Part shown: one piece after another, positions 47,765-61,071 of the stretch
Layout: each line of letters opens with the position of its first letter
How positions within the stretch are numbered: position 1 is the stretch's first letter
DNA from: Fistulifera solaris
Taxonomy: Eukaryota; Bacillariophyta; Bacillariophyceae; Naviculales; Stauroneidaceae
Assembly (NCBI GenBank): GCA_030295235.1
Contig: AP026142.1
Span: 310,001 to 374,000, forward strand
DNA: 64,000 nucleotides
Direction: 5' to 3'
The notes under the pieces: generated by a model
Database searches by the model: none
What the model was told of the DNA's origin: nothing
What the model saw: the letters and a program-made list of their open reading frames with translations, nothing else
Made by a program: the position numbers and the translations under genes

Positions 47765-50700
47765 ATGAACGGTACAATCAATGATAACTGTTCAACAATT
47801 GAAATTGACGAAGATCCTTTGGTTGAATATGGGGCACTTTCGGTGGGGGTTATGACATTGGGTCTCATTCTGCTCGTCGAAGTGTTACGACATAAAATTG
47901 ATCATGAGGCCCACGGAAGACCTTTCTTTCAAGCGGTTCTCTCAGGAGTCTATTCGGAGCGTAAGTAAAAAATCGTCTTGTTGTGATCTAGCCAACTCTT
48001 GAACTTACTCGGCAACAACAGTCGCGACACTGGGCATTGTCGAATTCATGCTCTACGTTTTGAATAGTTATTATCATGACCTGGATCAAAAGAAATACAA
48101 AGTATTTGCCGACGTTCACTTTGCTTTATTTTATACGGCCATTTTAAACGCCTTTCAATCCGTGATACTGGCCGTTGTCAGTAATCGAGTCGCTCATCGT
48201 ATCTGGGTCAAAACCGAAATGCTCGAAGTCAATCACTATGTGGAGATTCGAGAAGAATTCGAAAAAGTCAAAAAAGATATATGGTTTACGGCGAGCTCCT
48301 CGACAGCAGCTTCGACCGACGGAGACAACACCCGAACAGAAACAACCAAATCGCCATCGGCCTGGTACAGTTATCCGCTACTTCGAAGATACCGGTACAA
48401 TCAACTTTTACTACAAATCCGCTTTCACGAACTTCGGATGCATTTCATTGATGCCTACAAACTCCCCATTCGATTAAAGCTGTCCGACTATTTGTTAAAG
48501 AGCCAGGAGCGCGTCCTTCTCAAGCTTGTGCATGTTTCCTCCATGGCGTGGCTTTTGCTGACGGGCGCTGTGAACCTTCTCTACTATTTGACAGGAATCA
48601 TCAGCTACGAAGCCAAGGAATCTCTGATTGGTATCACTCTCAACATTGTTTTCTTACTCTGCATGACAACGTTTGCCGGAGTGGCAACTTTGGTCTATTG
48701 GAAAATGAAAGCCGTCTTTCGAGCCATCATGGGCGAAGAAAAGTTGTGGGATGTTCATAACGCCGATCAAGAAGAACGTGACCGCTTGGCGGTCAAGCAA
48801 CTCGAGCTGTTTTGGGGCAGTGACCCGAAGTACGTCATCGCGTTGCTTCAGTTTATGCAGTTTGGTTATGCCGTCATGGTCTCAGTGACGATTATATTCT
48901 GGGATGAAGTCAGCACGAGTGATTATTCTGTCATGCTGTACCTTGCTCTGATCGGCTTTTGCTATGCCATTTTCGTCATGGTGGCCGCTCAAGTCGTTCC
49001 TCAATACACCATGTGCACGAGTCTTGCGCAGCTGATAAACGAGGAAACGCTGGATGAGGTTCTCTGCACTTACCGTCTCGATGAAGCAAAACAAAGTAGC
49101 GAAGATTCTCCGGATTTGTGGGAGGATGACGACGATAGCGTCTCACTCCTCGAGGAAACTGATCACATAACAGAGTCGAGGGGTGGCTCGTTCATGAAAC
49201 GCGTGTCATCGGTTCTGTCCGCTACTGACTCACATTCATCTCCTGGCCAGTTTTCCGGTGCACACAGTACCGACAAGGCTCATTTAATGGCTCAACTTGT
49301 TAAGTTAGACACGGACTCGCTTCGAACAATCCTACCCATGAATCTCGCTGTAGAGGGTACGAACGCCGAAAAGCGAATGGAGCGAGCAAATCGTGTTGCT
49401 CGTAGGAAAACAAGGTGAGTGTGATGTCTTCTCTGAGGCTTTCTTCTATGTATATATTGCAATCCTAATACCTTTCTGATTTTTATCATCAGGTCTGAAG
49501 GTGTAGCGGCAATGGCAGCCGGGTCATCGCTCCTTCGATCGTCCAACCATAAAGGTTCGATGGACGATTCTCAAATGATGCTCCGCGGTACTGACCTTCA
49601 TCCCGTTGCTGAAACAGAAGCAAGCGTTACAAAGACATCATATCGACGCAGCGAACGACGGAAAGCGAAGTCGGATGGGGTAACTGGTATGATTCCAGAC
49701 ATTGCGGAAAGTGAACCATTCAAGCCAGTTCTGATTCACACAAAGCGAAAAGGAGTCCGAATCAAGTTAGAAAAGACGACTACTCAATTGGAGGGCGTAG
49801 CGATGCGGATGATGTCCCCGAAATCGATATTGTTCTGAATGACACTCTTTCATTTCAAAGTCATTCCCATTTTTCACTTCTGATGTGGCTTCGGAAATAC
49901 TTCCTGAGCAAAAAGTATGTCCTTGTAAGCAATGTCTTTGGAACGATGATAGCCTTCTTCTTTGTCGGGAAGCGCGTTGAGAGATTTCTCCACACGGATG
50001 GCATACTCGAAGGAGACAAATACGTTTCATTTGATTTCAAGGAATCACATTCCTTCTGGGCCCTACTACTGATGATGTCTGCCTTTCTGATTGTTGATAT
50101 TACTATTTTATCTGTTCTTGGTTTTCGTGCATTGACGCGGAAGGAGCGAAAGGTCATTATTGCGGCGGCGTTGGACATACTTCTCGTTTTAACTTGCATG
50201 ATGATGTTCATAATGGCCGAAATCGCAAGATGCTGTGATTCACTTGGTAACGATTCATCCACAGGTATAGATGATACTTCCTGTAATTGTGCTGCGTTCG
50301 GAGCGAGATTGTATGGTGGACTCGGGAATATCGAGCCATACGTCTCACTATTGGCATTGCGTGTGTTTCGACCGGTGTTAGCTTCTTATCTAGTGAAGTG
50401 CACAGAAAATGGACATCAAAAAGTTGTGGAACAGTCGGAATTCAAGACTAATCCTTTTGATGTATTTGGCGAGTCAACTGGACCCAATCGCGTCCTGTCT
50501 CATCAACCCCACGGCCACGCCATCACCCATCATGGTCAAGAAAAAGCTTCCCTCGAACCCGTTTCAAAGTTGTGGATGTCGGCTGTAAGTCGACACCCAG
50601 AAATTGTTGAGAAACACGGTCAGTTTAGCGGGGAAATTCTAAAAGTGATGCTGGGGATTTATGTTGAAAATGAGGTCACCAGGCTAGACAAAAAGATTCT

Positions 50701-51843
50701 GAGTTACCCGTAAAGAAAGCTGCTGCAGTCACGTACTCCGTCAACCGCGAGTTTTCCGGGCTTTCCTCCGCAGCACAAAGTATTATTCTGGCAGGAAAAT
50801 TGGGTCGCAGCGTGAAGCAGTTGACCACGGACGAGTACGCAGCAGATTCTCTCTCAACCAATAGGTCACATATTGATAAGATCAAATTCAAAATCTGCGA
50901 AGAAGATGTTTTGTTGGATGACGCCGTGACTTTCAAAGCCCCTAATGCACGTCTAGTCCGTTCGATGCGGAGATGCAATCGTAAGGTACTTCCCATCCTG
51001 AATCATTGGACTGCTGTTGACGTCGTTATGACAAAATATGAAATGGTTTATTTTGATGCAACAGACAAAGCTTCCGATACCGGGCTTCTTGAAGCTTTAA
51101 AAGCGACCAGAGGAGGTAAAAGCTTACGGCTGAAAGATGTTGCCATCGGCCGTCGTGTTGTTGGACATCTAGAGTTCTCAGAGATCGAGTCGGTTCTTGT
51201 TCATCGATTTTTCCCCGATCAATCCACGGATATTGATATGGATAGTGTTCGAGGGGCATCACAAGTTGAATTTTGGATCGATGCACATCTTCACCACGGT
51301 GAAATGTGGAATACGATCAAGCAAGATCAGCTTAGAATCAAAACGGTTGATGGAAGAGAATTGGTGCTACGTTTTTACTCTGACTTGGAAGACGCGCAAC
51401 ATCATCCTGAGCATTCTGGTCCCGACACGGAGGAAGTAGGCCCAATTTATAAAAACAATGCCTTTCAGTGGGTCCAAACTATTGGTCGGTACTGCGGTCC
51501 CCTTCAGCTTAAGCAAAAACTTCCTCATTTTGGAGACCAAACGGATGAAGAACTGCGAGACTATCTTTTCGTTGTAAAAGACGACCACAAACACCATCAT
51601 CATCGAGGCGATTTAAGAAGTCGGTGGTCCTCGGCCTTTCCACATACCGGACGCCAGTTATCGTTCAATGGTGACCACTCTCCCACGAGACGAGGATATG
51701 CGCGCCCAGCTTCATTTGGCGAAAGTGCAGTCGATCGTACTACATCACCCCTTCCGAGACCGGGAAGGCTTTTCCAGCGCTCAAAGTCGGAGACAGAGAA
51801 AGATACCGCTTTCACAGAAATCAACGAAAGATTAGAACTGTAG
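47765..51843 (+). CDS. Large multi-pass membrane protein with C-terminal PH-like region, copy 2
   Basis: Exons 47765..47960, 48022..49414 and 49493..51843 (introns 61 and 78 nt), about 1313 residues. It aligns with copy 1 (14525) along its length: GVMTLGLILLVEVLRHKIDH, TLGIVEFMLYVL, HFALFYTAILNAFQSVILAVV, FKESHSFWALLLMMSAF and RSMRRCNRKVLPILNHW. The first intron is at the same codon in both copies and here contains in-frame stops, so it must be spliced; intron 2 is unique to this copy. Two missing bases at 49771-49774 and 50690-50694 break the frame. About 33 kb separates the copies and both face the same way. Function is unknown; a receptor or channel-like role cannot be separated by eye. 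Confidence 0.82.
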
Positions 51844-51956
51844 TATTAGCAAGTCATTTATTGTCGTTTAGAACACAGCTTGTAGGACGCTTTATGTGCA
51901 ATCAAGAAGGCAAATTTTATCCCGTGGCACTGCCATTGGAAGATGCATTGGTTTTC

Positions 51957-52500
51957 CTACCTTTTCTGTGGCGCTGGACCATTCTCTGAATCTTCATTAT
52001 CCCCGCAAGGGAAAATCACATTCTCGACGTGAAATCCTAAACCAAGGCGTCGAGCTACATTTGCATTCACCAAAATTGATAATCGACTCGTGCAACTATC
52101 CACCTCTTTGTCATTGAAACCAGTCAGCTGGCTGGGTGAAGGATTCCTTGTGGATGGATCAGCGAGAGGCGAACTTTTTCGCCATTCTCGTTGTTGTAAC
52201 AAGAGTCGCACAGCAAAGTCAAAAATCAACGGACCGTACTCTTTATCAAATTTGCTCGCTGTAAGTGTCTTCATTCCGAGGCGGGCCGCCAGGATATTTC
52301 GACCGCCATGACTTTGAATCGAGCATACAGTTGGCCAAAGCCTTGCAGTTTGATATCCTCCACAGATGGAAATGTGTCACCGTCATCATGGTTCTTCATA
52401 AAACGTTGCAATTCCTCCATGAGCAAAGTCAATTAGTCTGGCATTCATACAGAAGGTCGTTGGTGCTGGTCGCGATACAATGCCGTATATGCAGAGCTAG
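51957..52500 (-). pseudogene. Truncated duplicate of the GYW-motif gene at 52870-54200
   Basis: Minus-strand 52274..51957 encodes a region matching the parental C-terminus (FDFAVRLLLQQREWRK..PSPSQL..NVARRLGLGF). Upstream, RFMKNHDDGDTFPSVEDI and GGRNILAARLGMKT also match, but one base is missing at about 52345. A stretch around CAACGACC at 52458 matches parental bases on the far side of a region of about 110 bp that is absent here. Exon 1 with the targeting peptide is not found. The copy therefore looks like a tandem duplicate decayed by internal deletion. It could still be transcribed. Confidence 0.65.
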
Positions 52501-52869
52501 AACAATAAGAAAAGAGAGGCAAAATAACTTTGCACGCAACGAAAAGAAAGCGCGACAAACATCAAACTTCCATTTCCTTGATAATCTTTTTCATTCTAAT
52601 GTCCCATATGTTTCTTTGTATTTGAGAGTGATCGTTGCGTCGACAAAGTACTGGTAGCGTCTACCTTGACCCCTTTAAGAAATTCGGGAAGACTCTTTTA
52701 CAGCGCCTTGCCAACGTCTCTTTACAAATTTACTACCACCCAGCATCTTTACAACATTTTCCCTTCCACCATCATGAGCCGAAGAGTGTCATCAGTTATT
52801 ACTCCGCATCTGTTACATAGCGTTGTTGTCATGCAAAAATCCTTTAGCAGTTTGTCCATTGTGGTGTAG

Positions 52870-54200
52870 CTAGCCCGTTCCTTGGTTTTCTATTTTCCCA
52901 CTCGCTGAGTAAAAAGCAAGGCCAAGGCGTCGAGCCACATTTTCGTATCCACCAAACTTAATAATGGATTCGTGTAGATAAAGAGCTTCCTCATCTCCCG
53001 CACTCAATTGGATGGGAGAGGGGATTCTTATGGCTGGATAAACCAGAGGTGGTTTTTTTTGCATCTCTCTTCTTCGTATAAACGTCAAAAGTCGTACCGC
53101 AAAATCTAGACTGAACGGCCCGAAATTCAAGTTCGCATAGAGATCCGACTTTTCCACCGTTTTCATTCCGAAACGCGCCGCGAGAAACTTACGGCCACCG
53201 TAGTACTGTATTAACGAATACAGCTGATCAAAACCGTTTCGTTTGACATCTTCCACGACCGGAAATGTTTCGTCCTTGCCGTATTCTTTCAAATAGCGCT
53301 GCAACTCCATCAGTAGCTCCAGTTGCCCTTCAAAGTAATACCATTCACGGAATGGTACCATTCCCGCCAAACGGGCTACCTTTTTGCCCCTCCAAAACGA
53401 TGGAACGCTTGACGAAGGTCATCTCGGCCTTCTTTGGCGAATTCACTGGGACGCGGCATCCATACGGCGGGTCGTTGATAATTCTCGCGGTAGAAGGATA
53501 CGTACGTGTATCTAAAAAATAAGAAGAGAATGGGCACTTTGAGTGGGTCACAAATAAAATCCGTCGAGTAAAAGATAGCAAAACCCGCTTACAATTCTTT
53601 GAGCAATGTTTTCGTATTCCAATATCCCTTGGGTTTTCGTCCTTCTTGATGTTTCCATTTCAATGACGACTCCTGCTGATGGATCGTGTTATTGCGACTC
53701 AAAGAGGGTGGACTTTGCATCGATAGTGTTGTGTCGGCTTCCACCAATTGACGCAATTCCGGAGACGCCTGCACTGCTTCCTTCCATCGACCAGGAATCA
53801 CCGGACTGCCACCCCATAATTGCGAAACAGCTTCTCGTCCGCCCCATTTGACCAAGGCCGCACGTATATCGTGTCGTTGATAATATCGCAACAGAACTTC
53901 GTTCGGAATGGGTGGAGGTTGGTGTGGGGGCAAGGATACGCTGTGATCGCTCCAAAAGGTGCGCAATTCCGATTGTAAATGATCAAGGTCAGACCAATAA
54001 CCATCGGGACGTCGAACAGTGGGTTTTTTGCGTTTCTGTCGAAGGCGACGTGGTTTCTTTTCTGGGAGTTCTTCGTTCAAGCCCGACAACAACGTTACAA
54101 GGGAATGGCTGACATGTTGTGATCGATGATGATCTAAAAAGGCGTCCGAGAGGAAGAACAACGAAAATAATAGCCCGGCGCGTCGTAGGCTTCGTTTCAT
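52870..54200 (-). CDS. Plastid-type precursor with GYW repeat-like motifs, function unknown
   Basis: Exon 1 is 54200..53593 and exon 2 is 53511..52870 (81-nt intron, phase 2), about 416 residues. The N-terminus MKRSLRRAGLLFSLFFLSDAFLDHH is a signal peptide with an Ala-Phe cleavage context, the diatom plastid-targeting pattern. The mature part has PDGYWSDLDHLQSELRTFW and a second KPKGYWNTKTLLKEL, each followed by helical blocks containing a GG-x-x-x-V/LA-RLG tail (GGRKFLAARFGMKT, GGYENVARRLGLAF). Tandem repeats of this kind occur in algal organellar proteins, but no function is assigned here. One base is missing at the T-run 53381-53385; adding it gives GGAKKVARLAGMVP. Confidence 0.78.
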
Positions 54201-56550
<2,350 letters not shown>

Positions 56551-56680
56551 ACTAGTTTATTTTTAGCTTGAAAGTCCAATTTGCAATCTGCAAGCTTGGT
56601 ATGAGATCTATGTCATAGTAAGGTTTTATCATCAATCATCATTAAACTGTTCATGAAACTAAGATGTCTAGGGGTCTCAA

Positions 56681-56880
56681 GGCCATTTCCAACCGGAAGT
56701 TTCGTATTTTCGTATTTTCGTATTTTGTGTTCGTATCTAAGGTTTTACGGAGAAAATGACAGACGAGACCTTCTCCATTTTTCATTTTTCTCCCGTTTGG
56801 GCAAATTGGGAAAGTGTGGGACCGCGCGAAATACGAAAATACGAAATAATACCATACGAAACGTCCGGTTAGAAATGGCC
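56681..56880. mobile_element. 200-bp terminal inverted repeat element (MITE-like)
   Basis: Left end GGCCATTTCCAACCGGAAGT and right end complement GGCCATTTCTAACCGGACGT agree in 18 of 20 positions, so the ends form a terminal inverted repeat. Both continue inward into TTTCGTAT and CGTATTTTCGTATTTT runs, so the pairing is longer than 40 nt. The interior carries no ORF. No clear target-site duplication is seen at the ends. The size and structure suit a miniature inverted-repeat transposable element or a hairpin-forming repeat. It lies in the 418-bp spacer between enolase and the peptidase gene. Confidence 0.7.
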
Positions 56881-56968
56881 CGCAGATGCCGACTGCAAAC
56901 TAAATTTTTGCTGTAAGGTTGTATGCTTACACACAGTTCCTGTAGTAAGCAGTTCGACGAAATAGACT

Positions 56969-58905
56969 ATGATTTTGAACCAAACGCGGACGGTTGCTCG
57001 AAAGACGCAACACCGCGTGATCTCTCATTATCTTCAAGATGTATGGCGAACGGGGAGTTGGTCACCCACGAATCCTCTATTGAAGTGGCTGGAAGACAAT
57101 CATGCGCTTCCCTCGTCCGCCATGCAACCTTACCATGTATCTTCCGCACTGGCTCATATTCAACAAGAAGCGGCGGTCATGGATCCGTCTCAATTGCACC
57201 AAGTCGATGCCGTGCAAGGAAAGTTCGATGCACTGCAACAAATTGCGTCTTTGTTTTGGTTGACATCGTCGAATCCAAAATGGCGAGAAGCTCTGGAAAC
57301 TATACATAAGAATCGTATATTTTCAAAAGAACAGGAGCAAGTCATTTACACGTCTTTCCAGAAACTCACAACTGACGAGGAAGAAGAAGAAGAACATCGG
57401 GCCGTGCATCGATGGGTTCGAGAGTATGAGCAACGGACGGGGGAGCATCTTTCCCATCGCGAGGAATATCAAATGCTGTGCGAGGCATTAGAGGAATTGG
57501 AAGCGAAATTTCAGGCAGCACCGAAAACGCTCACACCGGCACAAAGCCAGCAAACGATGGGGGACATGTACAATTATTTGGGCATCCAAGGAAGACTCGC
57601 CGAATTACTGGGGTACCAGCATTACGCCGAGCGAATATTCGAGAATCGCATGGCGAATATAGAACAAGTACACAAACTCCATGAACAGGTGGCTGCAGCG
57701 GTTTTGCCGATTGTGACGAAAGGACTGACCCAGTATGCCGCATTAGATGATTACTTGTCTAGCACAAAGAAACACCCAGCCCATGAAGATGACCCGTTAC
57801 GGAAGGACAAGGCGATTATGCTTCGTCTGGAACATCATGTGACTCTCGAGGGTACGTTGGAATTCATCAAAAGTTGTCCTCGGAACTCTTTGGCTTTTCA
57901 CTTGTGGAGGAAGAACTGGTAGCGGGAGCAACATGGGACAAGGATGTGCGATTGTTTCATGTAATGGATGATCAACGAAAATTTGGTTCGTTTTTGTTCG
58001 ATCCGTACGATCGAAGCGGGAAAAGCAGTCAGCCTTTTACGGCGTCCCTCATCAATCGTAGTGTCGACCGCCTTCCACTCGCGGTCTTGAGCATGGCACT
58101 GGAACCCCCCGCATGGGATACCGAATCGACTCCCATGACCTGGCAACACGTCGAAACACTCTTACACGAAATGGCTCATGTCTATCACCTCTTGTCGGCC
58201 CAGTCAGTGATGGGAACCTTGTTGGATGCACAGCATCTGACTTTGGACCTTTCGGAATTATTGCCCAAAGTAAGTACAGCAGCAAGGTTAAAATAAATAC
58301 ATTGTGAGAACTCATACACCGCTCACTGAATTCATCGCCAGTACATGGAACATTGGATGACAGAACCATCGACAATTTACACACTCCTGATGCTGTCCAA
58401 ACCCAGTCAGGAAATCGGCTTTGAGAATGAAGAAGAGATGAAGGAAGCAATTGAGGCTGCCATTCGCGTCCGTAGTAACGACAAGGCGTTCCAATTGGCG
58501 CAGCTATGTTTCTTTGGGGAGCTTGAACTATCTTTATTTTCATCCTTTGACATTCGTGGCGATGAGTTGCTAATTCACTTTCAAAATAGATTGGCCGAAA
58601 AGTGGAGTCCGCACGATTTACCCGACAAGAGAGATATCACTCCGTTGTTGAGAATCTTTCGTGAAAACGCCGATGGCCGTCCGGTTGCCTGGTACCGATA
58701 TTTGTGGTGTGATGCGTTGAGTGCATCCGTATTTCAGCGAAGTAAGGACATTTACGCCTCCAAGGAAGATGGCAATCCTTTGCGGGAAATGATGCGAAAG
58801 ACTATTTTAGAGCCAGGGATAATGATAGAGCCGGCAGAAGTACTTAGTGTGTTTGGAATCGATGAAGTTTCTCCGGATGCTCTGCTAAAGCTTTACAATT
58901 TATAG
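56969..58905 (+). CDS. M3-family zinc peptidase, mitochondrial intermediate peptidase-like
   Basis: Exons 56969..58269 and 58342..58905 (72-nt intron, phase 0), about 621 residues. The zinc-binding motif is LLHEMAHVYH (H-E-x-x-H) and the third ligand is the Glu of LSELLPKYMEHW across the intron, matching the F-x-E-x-P-S-x-x-M-E pattern of M3A peptidases. The first 25 residues (MILNQTRTVARKTQHRVISHY) carry Arg/Lys and no acids and may target mitochondria. M3A enzymes cleave octapeptides from imported precursors or degrade peptides. A run of Glu (DEEEEEE) sits near residue 137. The A-run 57869-57872 is one base too short; adding one gives FIKKLSSELFGFSLVEEEL. Confidence 0.88.
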
Positions 58906-59208
58906 CTCTTGAAACTCATTTATACGAAAATTTTAGCAAATACCAAAATATTTCATGACAACACTTCAAACACAATGTACAATAGCAACGCACAAGTATT
59001 TTTTACTCCGTAGCTAGGATGACCTATGCACTTGTGCGCTATGCGACACCTCACATTACAGCATCCGATACTTGTATGACATGACGTGTTTTAGAGCGAA
59101 GAGAAAGATTTTTTGTTTCTTTTGACCTCAAACTAATTCACTATTTATCATCTCTTTGCTGACAAAACAAGCTTGTTTGAACCAAATGGAAGCACGTGAA
59201 ACGAAATC

Positions 59209-60806
59209 ATGAATAAGTCGTCGACAGATCCTCTCGAAAAGTGTACCGAAACCCCAACAATACAGGTCGGTAACGCATCGCCTTTCCGTCGAAGCCGATC
59301 TTGCGAGGATGCTACCAACGAAGCACAAGAACTATTTGGACGAGCGATCGGACTATGTTACGGATCCTTTTCTTGCTCTCATAGCAGAATACGTGGTCGC
59401 TTATATGTTTCATCTCGAGCCTTACTTTTCTACAGCAGCCTCTTAGGATTCGAAACGCGAATCTCTCTCGATTTTCATGACGTTCTAGAAATAGAGTTGT
59501 TTCGGACGACGAGTATTAGTGTACGAACATTTGAAGGAGAAACGTATGTGTTCAAGTCGTTTGAGGACCGGAACGCAGCCTTGCAGTTACTCGAAACACA
59601 CGCACAATTAACTTCTTTATCAACACTTGACAACAGCTCGATTGCGAGCAGCGTTACGAATGTTCCCATGCTCGGAAAGCCAAGACATCGCAGTGCTTCC
59701 TCTTTTTCGTCCACAAACTATGATGATTCTTTGCATTACCACCAGGATCCACTCACAGGTTCTCCATATACTGGCAATCGCAGAAGAAGCGTCTCAGATT
59801 TTATTGTGCAGGGACAAGAAGTAATAGCTTGTCTTGACGAGAACTCAGTGCCATTGTCACATTCCGTATCGTCACCCAAGCCATTTGATCCAGCAGCCGG
59901 TTTGTGCGAGATCTCGCCTGAAAAAATAACAGAAACAGAAACCTGGCAAAACTGCACCATTTCAAGAAATCGCAGTCACGGTAAGGGTTCATCAATTTAG
60001 GTCATTTCCGTGCTTTCTCGTTGCACTCAAATCATGACTCTGTTCGTTTCGGTTCTTAGTCTTTAAATCTTCCATGTCCACTGGACCTATTTTTTGAAAC
60101 GTTCATCGCAGATCATGCGGAACATTCGTTGACTCGATATCAGTCTGAATACCTTCAAGACCGTGACGTAAAAGCTACGGTGTGGGAAGTATCCGAAGAG
60201 AGTAGCTTCATGACGCGGAGCATAACTTTTACACATCCCGTCAAGGCTATGGCCATGGGTCTTGGACCATCGGAAGCCCGAACGAAACGACATCAACGTC
60301 TATGGCGATTTGACCAAGGAATGTTGCTCGAAAACACAACCTATATTGAAGGTATTCCGCATGCCGACACCTTTTGCATTTGTGATCGCTGGTTGATTGC
60401 CCAGAGCACTTCCACGAGCGTACAACTATCATCGTCATTTGAGATACAATTTACCAAGCGGTCGCTTTTTCGTAGCCTCATTGAGAAATCAGTCAAAAGG
60501 GAAACGTTGGAATGGTGGACTGGTTACACCAAGATGATCCAAGACGTCTTGTCCCAAGGAGCACTGGAGCCACTCATACCAAGCGACGCCATGCTATGGA
60601 AAGAATCATCCCTAATTTTGGAACGACTCGACCGACAGTACGTATGGACGATCCGTCTTTTTCCTTTTTGTTATTTTTTTGTTATTCTGTATCCTGTTAC
60701 TACTAGTCTCGCTCATTACAGTTTTCGCAAACGAGATCGAGCTTCTGCGCGCTGCACTCGAACACAAAAGATGATTTCGCCAAATTGTTTGATTGAGGAA
60801 TTGTAA
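59209..60806 (+). CDS. GRAM-VASt protein, paralogue of the gene at 42936-44599
   Basis: Likely exons 59209..59980, 60060..60637 and 60722..60806, about 477 residues. One GRAM domain is at about 35-135 (GRLYVSSRALLFYSSLLGFE). A Ser-rich linker leads to a VASt domain starting SLNLPCPLDLFFETF and including HADTFCICDRWLIAQS. The second and third exons are separated by an 84-nt in-frame intron that encodes a hydrophobic segment (LFPFCYFFVILYPVTTSLAHY). If retained, it would supply the membrane anchor that the paralogue has; if removed, the protein is soluble. Exon 1 and exon 2 differ in phase by one base, best explained by one extra base near 59980. An alternative acceptor at 60113 would fit the phase but deletes part of the VASt domain. 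Confidence 0.75.
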
Positions 60807-61071
60807 GCTAGCTACCACGTAACGAATAAACAAAACCTTTTTGTTCCCATCGCTCTAACTCAAACGTGCAACGGCGTGACTATAGTGCGGGAAGCAGCGA
60901 TACGGCATTCAACTTTCGACGGTTATTCCCGATCAAAACGATGACCATGACGGCGCACAAAAAATCTCAACCGACGTAATTTATTTCATTTTTTAAAATA
61001 CTCTAACATCATTATTGAAAGAGTCAGCTCTACAAAGTCAGACTTTTTTTCTTTTTTGGGAAAATGAAAAG

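Noticed and set aside
60060-60112. Acceptor at 60112/60113 for the second GRAM-VASt gene
   Set aside because: It fits the phase but would remove SLNLPCPLDLFFETF, which aligns with the paralogue's VASt start; an extra base near the donor is more likely.
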